Below are positions 6,439 through 9,771 of a stretch of DNA of 9,771 nucleotides, piece after piece. How positions within the stretch are numbered: the stretch's first letter is position 1; each line of letters starts with the position of its first letter. The DNA comes from Leucothrix mucor. Its GTDB lineage: Bacteria; Pseudomonadota; Gammaproteobacteria; Thiotrichales; Thiotrichaceae. Location: positions 1-9,771 of the forward strand of contig DRMS01000005.1 in the NCBI GenBank assembly GCA_011322515.1. The letters run 5' to 3'. A program made the translations under genes and the position numbers. The notes beneath the pieces were generated by a model. That model saw nothing but the letters and a program-made list of their open reading frames with translations. It did no database searches and was not told the origin of the DNA.

Positions 6439-7197
6439 TCAACGATAACAGCTTGCTGGAATTTTATGCTTAATTTGTTCATGTAGTGCTGGCACCTTTG
6501 ACCAATGTACGCCTTGTTTATAATGATGCGCCGTATGATAACCAAGATTTCCCGTGAATAAATTATACCAAGAATTGATATTATTACGTGATGCAGCAAA
6601 CTGATCTTGTGTATCTAAACTGGAATGGTGATCATAGGTAGCAAATGAAGTATAAATCAGACTGCCTATCATTGGTAAGATAAAGACGAATAGTGCATTG
6701 AGTGGATTATAGAGTGTGATAATAAACAAGAGAATTAAAGTAATCGTACTGAAAAGGACGAATTGTTTTTGTTGTTTTGGATAGTTTTTACCGACCTGAA
6801 AACCTCTGGGGTAGGCTGTCAGCGCTACAGTTAGCGTATATTCAATCACTCCCATTATTGAACCATCATCCCTTTTCCAACGACTTTCATCCTTGCTCTG
6901 GTCTAGAAAATTACGGTGATGCCCATAATTGTGGTGTAGCACCCAAAGATTAGTAGTTACACCAGTATGTAGCGCATAGAAAAACTCAAGGATTCGATTA
7001 AGGATATTATGTTTAAAAACATGACGATGCTGATGATGATGATTCCAAGCCGATATACAGGCCCGTGGCACGATCATCAAAAGAAAATAAGCAAATAAGA
7101 ATAAAATGCTGTTTACGCTACAGAAAATAATAAAATCAAGAAGGGATAAACTGAGGATAATACTGACAGGTAGTTTATCAGCTGAAAAATTAAACAT
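6439..7197 (-). CDS. membrane fatty acid desaturase-family protein
   Basis: The 252-residue integral membrane di-iron protein has three histidine clusters: HHHQHRH at 53-59, HHNYGHH at 88-94 and HTAHH at 221-225, with an additional DHH at 189-191. Hydrophobic stretches occur at about residues 11-45 and 146-187, as expected for four membrane spans with the His boxes on the cytoplasmic side. The family uses O2 and electrons from ferredoxin, rubredoxin or cytochrome b5 to desaturate or hydroxylate lipids. The protein is short compared with the roughly 300-400 residues of many acyl-lipid desaturases, so a hydroxylase or non-fatty-acid substrate is possible. The ATG at 7197 has AGGT about 10 nt upstream. 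It is the first gene of a two-gene unit with the App1-like phosphatase, which supports a membrane-lipid role. Confidence 0.85.
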   Translation of the reverse strand: MFNFSADKLPVSIILSLSLLDFIIFCSVNSILFLFAYFLLMIVPRACISAWNHHHQHRHVFKHNILNRILEFFYALHTGVTTNLWVLHHNYGHHRNFLDQSKDESRWKRDDGSIMGVIEYTLTVALTAYPRGFQVGKNYPKQQKQFVLFSTITLILLFIITLYNPLNALFVFILPMIGSLIYTSFATYDHHSSLDTQDQFAASRNNINSWYNLFTGNLGYHTAHHYKQGVHWSKVPALHEQIKHKIPASCYR

Positions 7198-7622
7198 TGA
7201 GTGATTACCTATAACTGTGGTGACTTTAAACGATGCTCAGCATAGTACCGCACTAAAATAATAAACAAAGTTGATTAGCACTTTCTATCCCTTAATAGTC
7301 ATAATCTTATGAATCTAATTCCTGAAAGTGCTTGCAAATATAAAACTCAAATTATTAGGCTACTAACAAAATCCTCCAATCTCCAGTAAAAACACCTCGG
7401 CGATGACGGATAAAAATGTAAACAACTTTTCTTTTTGACGAAGGATGCCAAATTTTGCCTGATAACACATTGATTGCACCTATCAAAAAAATAGCATTTT
7501 TATAAATCATCGCACTTTGAATCGTACTCATAAGCAATAGGGAAATTTAATCTGGAATTTTCCACTAACAATCAGGAAATATTTTTTGTAACTATTATTA
7601 TAAGTTTATCCTCAATTGTGAG
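7198..7622. other. divergent intergenic region, left part
   Basis: The region lies between the desaturase start and the MITE and should carry the desaturase promoter. A weak minus-strand candidate is TTGTTT 18 nt from TATGCT (7269 to 7240). A 9-bp inverted repeat AGCACTTTC (7277-7285) / GAAAGTGCT (7324-7332) is present, as is the palindrome ATGCTCAGCAT near 7240. A 58-codon minus-strand frame (7355-7531, ATG start, no Shine-Dalgarno) is Arg/Ile-rich with no recognisable family, and I do not call it a gene. Confidence 0.4.
7277..7332. repeat. 9-bp inverted repeat in the desaturase upstream region
   Basis: AGCACTTTC at 7277-7285 and GAAAGTGCT at 7324-7332 are perfect complements 38 nt apart. 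They lie about 80-135 bp upstream of the desaturase ATG. They could be paired operator half-sites or a long-loop hairpin. The function is unknown. Confidence 0.4.
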
Positions 7623-7807
7623 TTAAGGAAGTTCCAAGCAATGATTTTACCTCTATTGCGCTGATTTTTTGTACCCAAGGGGCATAACAATTCCTGAGTG
7701 GAGCATCTCAAGAGGCGCATAGTTACTCTACGCAACGATTGAGAGGATTCAAGCAGAAACAAAAGGGCAAGTAAGATGGATAAAATGATTGCTTGGAACT
7801 TCCTTAA
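7623..7807. mobile_element. 185-bp MITE-like element with 27-bp terminal inverted repeats
   Basis: The ends TTAAGGAAGTTCCAAGCAAT (7623-7642) and its exact complement (7788-7807) are perfect over 20 bp. With one mismatch the repeat continues through ATTTTA, so 26 of 27 positions match (7623-7649 and 7781-7807). There is no transposase gene, and the size suits a non-autonomous miniature inverted-repeat element. TTAA occurs at both extremities. The target duplication is therefore probably TA or TTAA, as for IS630/Tc1-like or TTAA-specific elements, but the exact boundary is ambiguous. The minus strand has one frame open across the whole element (part of 7598-7897). It may be a relic of transposase coding or simply fortuitous. 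The element lies just upstream of the promoter of the barrel-protein gene. Confidence 0.85.
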
Positions 7808-7817
7808 GTTCGATTTT

Positions 7818-7846
7818 ATGACAAATAGCCTACATCTGCTTATAAA
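7818..7846 (+). promoter_or_regulatory. sigma70-type promoter for the barrel protein-kinase unit
   Basis: ATGACA (7818-7823, 5 of 6 matches to TTGACA) and TATAAA (7841-7846, 5 of 6 matches to TATAAT) are separated by exactly 17 nt. This is the best consensus pair in the window. Transcription would start near 7853, leaving a roughly 35-nt leader before the ATG at 7888. The -35 box begins 11 bp after the end of the MITE, so the element could influence this promoter. Confidence 0.6.
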
Positions 7847-7887
7847 TATCTGGATAATTACAATTACCCCTATAAGAGAAATATCAA

Positions 7888-9216
7888 ATGCACTCAACTA
7901 AAAAGCAAAAAATTATAATGACTTCCATTAGCTGTTTTTTTACAGCTATTATGACAACTGAGTCTGTTTATGCAGACTTGCCAGCCCCTTATAAACAAGT
8001 ATGTATTAGTCTTGGTAGCAAGAATAGCTTAACGCCTGAGCAGCAAAATTTTAAAAATATTTGCAACAAGATAGTAGGACTTGATGATAAGGCCGATAAT
8101 GATGCTGTTGCAGCGCTGAGGCACGAAGAGATTGCAACACAAGGAAATGCTTCAATCGAGTCTTCAAGAAAACATACCGCTAGTATTTCACAACGAATAA
8201 ATACTTTACGACAGTCTAAAGTAGGCGGAAGCTCTGGTGATGACAATGACTTATTAGAGGCTAGTCGATGGGGTTTTTTTACTAATATTGGTCACAATAA
8301 AGGAGATAGAATAAAAACAGTTGGCGTTGCTGGTGTCGGTGCTTTAGGTGATGCAAGCCAAGCTATGGTGCAGGGGGAACGGGCATTTGATTATGATGGG
8401 AGTGATCTATCAATAGGTCTGGATTATCGTTTTCCTGGTGATAAATTTATCGTAGGTACAGCTTTAGGCTACAATAAGATTGAGTCTACGTTTACAACAC
8501 AAGCTGGCAGAACCAAGTTAAAAGGACAGCATATTAGTGCTTATACAAGCTATTTACCCTCCGAACATATGTATATTGATGGCATTATCAGCTTGGGAAA
8601 TAATGCTATCAATGCTAGTCGTCCAGTTCCTGTTTTTGATAATGTAACAGGAGTTGTACTCGCTACAGATGGACGGGCTTTTGCAGATACTGATAGCCAG
8701 CAAATAGCAATGAGTATTGGAATAGGCTATGAGTACAACCGTAGTGCATGGAATATAACACCTTATACTCGTCTGGATTACACGAAAACAAAGATTAATG
8801 ATTATACTGAAACCGTATTGGATAATAATCCTACTGGGCGTGACTCTCGGGGAATGATACTTTCTATTAAAGAACAGAGTGCAACGTCCCTAATAAGTAC
8901 TCTCGGTATCCGTACTAGCTATCCTATCAGCTCTTCTGGTGGCGTTTTTATTCCACAGGCTTCATTGGAATTAAATCACCAGTTTAAGAGTGATGACCGT
9001 TTTATTAATGCAACACTACCTGTTGCTAGCAATCTGGGTTCAGATAATCCAAACACACAAACCTCACAACTTGACCGTAATTACCTCACATTGGGGGTGG
9101 GTGTTTCTGCCATATTCCCTAATGGGCATTCTGGCTTTGTTCAGATTGAATCTTTGCAAGGTAGTGATGATTTGTCGGATACTGCAATTAAGGCAGGTTA
9201 TAGATTGGAGTTTTAA
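7888..9216 (+). CDS. autotransporter beta-domain outer-membrane protein with short helical passenger
   Basis: This 442-residue protein has a signal peptide at 1-29, with probable cleavage after VYA, before DLPAP. Residues 30-115 are a small, mostly helical passenger with two cysteines, Cys39 and Cys59, that could pair, and an HEEIATQGNASIESS stretch typical of short-passenger autotransporter-domain proteins. After a Gly/Ser/Asp linker (113-120), residues 125-442 form a beta barrel. Alternating hydrophobic strands such as LSIGLDYRF, FIVGTALGYN, HISAYTSYL and IAMSIGIGYEY support this, as does the C-terminal strand AIKAGYRLEF ending in Phe, the BAM recognition signature. It is therefore exported to the outer membrane. 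The ATG at 7888 has a modest AAGAGA Shine-Dalgarno. A Ser/Thr kinase follows 31 nt later, presumably on the same transcript. The biological role of the passenger is unknown. Confidence 0.88.
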   Translation: MHSTKKQKIIMTSISCFFTAIMTTESVYADLPAPYKQVCISLGSKNSLTPEQQNFKNICNKIVGLDDKADNDAVAALRHEEIATQGNASIESSRKHTASISQRINTLRQSKVGGSSGDDNDLLEASRWGFFTNIGHNKGDRIKTVGVAGVGALGDASQAMVQGERAFDYDGSDLSIGLDYRFPGDKFIVGTALGYNKIESTFTTQAGRTKLKGQHISAYTSYLPSEHMYIDGIISLGNNAINASRPVPVFDNVTGVVLATDGRAFADTDSQQIAMSIGIGYEYNRSAWNITPYTRLDYTKTKINDYTETVLDNNPTGRDSRGMILSIKEQSATSLISTLGIRTSYPISSSGGVFIPQASLELNHQFKSDDRFINATLPVASNLGSDNPNTQTSQLDRNYLTLGVGVSAIFPNGHSGFVQIESLQGSDDLSDTAIKAGYRLEF

Positions 9217-9247
9217 GCGACAAGAATAGAAACTAATGGTGAAGCTA

Positions 9248-9771
9248 ATGAAAAAAATTCCTAATTATACAATTGAACGTGAACTGGGTAGAGGAGGTAT
9301 GGCAACCGTTTACCTTGCTGTTCAGGATATGCTTCACCGCTATGTTGCACTTAAAGTAATGCTACCTGAGTTAATACGAGACGAGAGTTTTCGTAAAAGC
9401 TTTTTAAGTGAGGGTTCTACTATTGCTAGTTTGCAACATAGTAATATTGTTAGCATACATGATATTGGTATTACCGATGATTCTGTTTTTTATATGGCAA
9501 TGGAATATCTTAGTGGTGGTAGTCTCAGGGAAATACTGACTAAAGGAAAACTATCCTATTCCCATATTGTTTTTATCTTGGAAGAATTGGCAAGTGGATT
9601 ATCCTATGCGCATAAGAAAGGCTATATCCATCGAGATATTAAACCTGGCAATATTCTTTTTCGTGATAATGGTGTTGCTGTTCTATCAGATTTTGGGATT
9701 GCTAAGTTAAAAGGTAGCTCAGGCGATATGACCCGCATGGGGTTTACTCAAGGGACGTTGCAATATATGAG
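9248..9771 (+). CDS. eukaryote-like Ser/Thr protein kinase (3' end beyond window)
   Basis: The first 174 residues are a Hanks-type kinase domain. The P-loop is GRGGMATVYLA (15-24), the ATP lysine Lys36 lies in VALKV, and the C-helix Glu is probably Glu55 (SEGSTIA). The catalytic loop HRDIKPGN (128-135) has Asp130 and Asn135, and DFG (148-150) binds Mg2+. The activation segment contains several Thr/Ser, including the GTLQYM region where the window stops. All essential residues seen so far are intact, so an active kinase is expected. The C-terminal sensory or effector part is not visible. An in-frame ATG at 9236 exists, but the ATG at 9248 has GGTGA at good spacing and is preferred. The gene probably shares the promoter of the upstream barrel protein. 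The kinase domain itself is cytoplasmic. Confidence 0.95.
   Translation, partial: MKKIPNYTIERELGRGGMATVYLAVQDMLHRYVALKVMLPELIRDESFRKSFLSEGSTIASLQHSNIVSIHDIGITDDSVFYMAMEYLSGGSLREILTKGKLSYSHIVFILEELASGLSYAHKKGYIHRDIKPGNILFRDNGVAVLSDFGIAKLKGSSGDMTRMGFTQGTLQYM

Noticed and set aside
6435..6599. N-terminal extension of the App1-like protein to 6599
   Set aside because: It overlaps the end of the desaturase in another frame. The ATG at 6434 directly precedes a signal peptide and follows the desaturase stop by 4 nt.
7355..7531. Minus-strand 58-codon frame starting MSTIQSAMIYKNAIF
   Set aside because: No Shine-Dalgarno, no recognisable family and no stop-proximal structure. The Arg-rich end might be a repeat relic, but I cannot support it as a gene.
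7989..8246. Minus-strand 85-codon open frame
   Set aside because: It lies antisense within the barrel-protein gene, with no family features and no ribosome binding site.
8990..9229. Plus-strand 79-codon open frame
   Set aside because: It overlaps the 3' end of the barrel-protein gene in another frame. The barrel protein has a coherent C-terminal beta-signal, and this frame has no domain.

Overview
The window is AT-rich bacterial DNA, most likely from a gammaproteobacterium. The MsrA reads closely like the enterobacterial enzyme over its whole length. SelO, an autotransporter-type beta-barrel and a eukaryote-like Ser/Thr kinase are all present. The low GC, the kinase and a secreted Gly/Asn-rich protein resembling sulfur-globule proteins fit a Thiotrichales-type sulfur oxidiser, but this placement is an inference.

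Layout. Bases 219-818 (+) encode a single-domain transglutaminase-like protein. Bases 860-3959 (-) form a compact four-gene operon, read in the order rhodanese, MsrA, SelO, NADPH-dependent FMN reductase. Its junctions are a 4-nt gap, an 8-nt overlap and a 14-nt gap. Bases 4167-4748 (-) encode a small exported Gly/Asn-rich protein, with a 26-bp palindrome in front of its start and a clear rho-independent terminator behind it. A G10 homopolymer lies between that terminator and the redox operon. Bases 4801-5333 contain no gene I can support. Bases 5334-7197 (-) form a two-gene lipid cassette: a membrane fatty-acid desaturase, then, 4 nt later, an exported App1/DUF2183 HAD phosphatase. The divergent region 7198-7887 carries a 185-bp element with near-perfect 27-bp terminal inverted repeats and no transposase (a MITE), next to a good sigma70-type promoter. 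From 7888 (+) come an autotransporter-barrel protein and, 31 nt later, a Ser/Thr kinase cut by the window end.

How the genes may work together. The 860-3959 operon looks like an oxidative-stress and protein-redox unit: sulfur transfer (rhodanese), methionine sulfoxide repair (MsrA), redox-linked protein AMPylation (SelO) and flavin reduction. The desaturase and App1-like phosphatase suggest membrane-lipid remodelling. The barrel protein and kinase probably share a transcript, which would put a surface protein beside a cytoplasmic signalling kinase.

The most unusual items are the MITE and a small 31-bp sequence at 4124-4154 that looks like the two MITE ends fused together, the redox operon itself, the palindromic leader of the Gly/Asn-rich gene, and the barrel-kinase pair. 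I see no tRNA, rRNA, CRISPR array or intact transposase.
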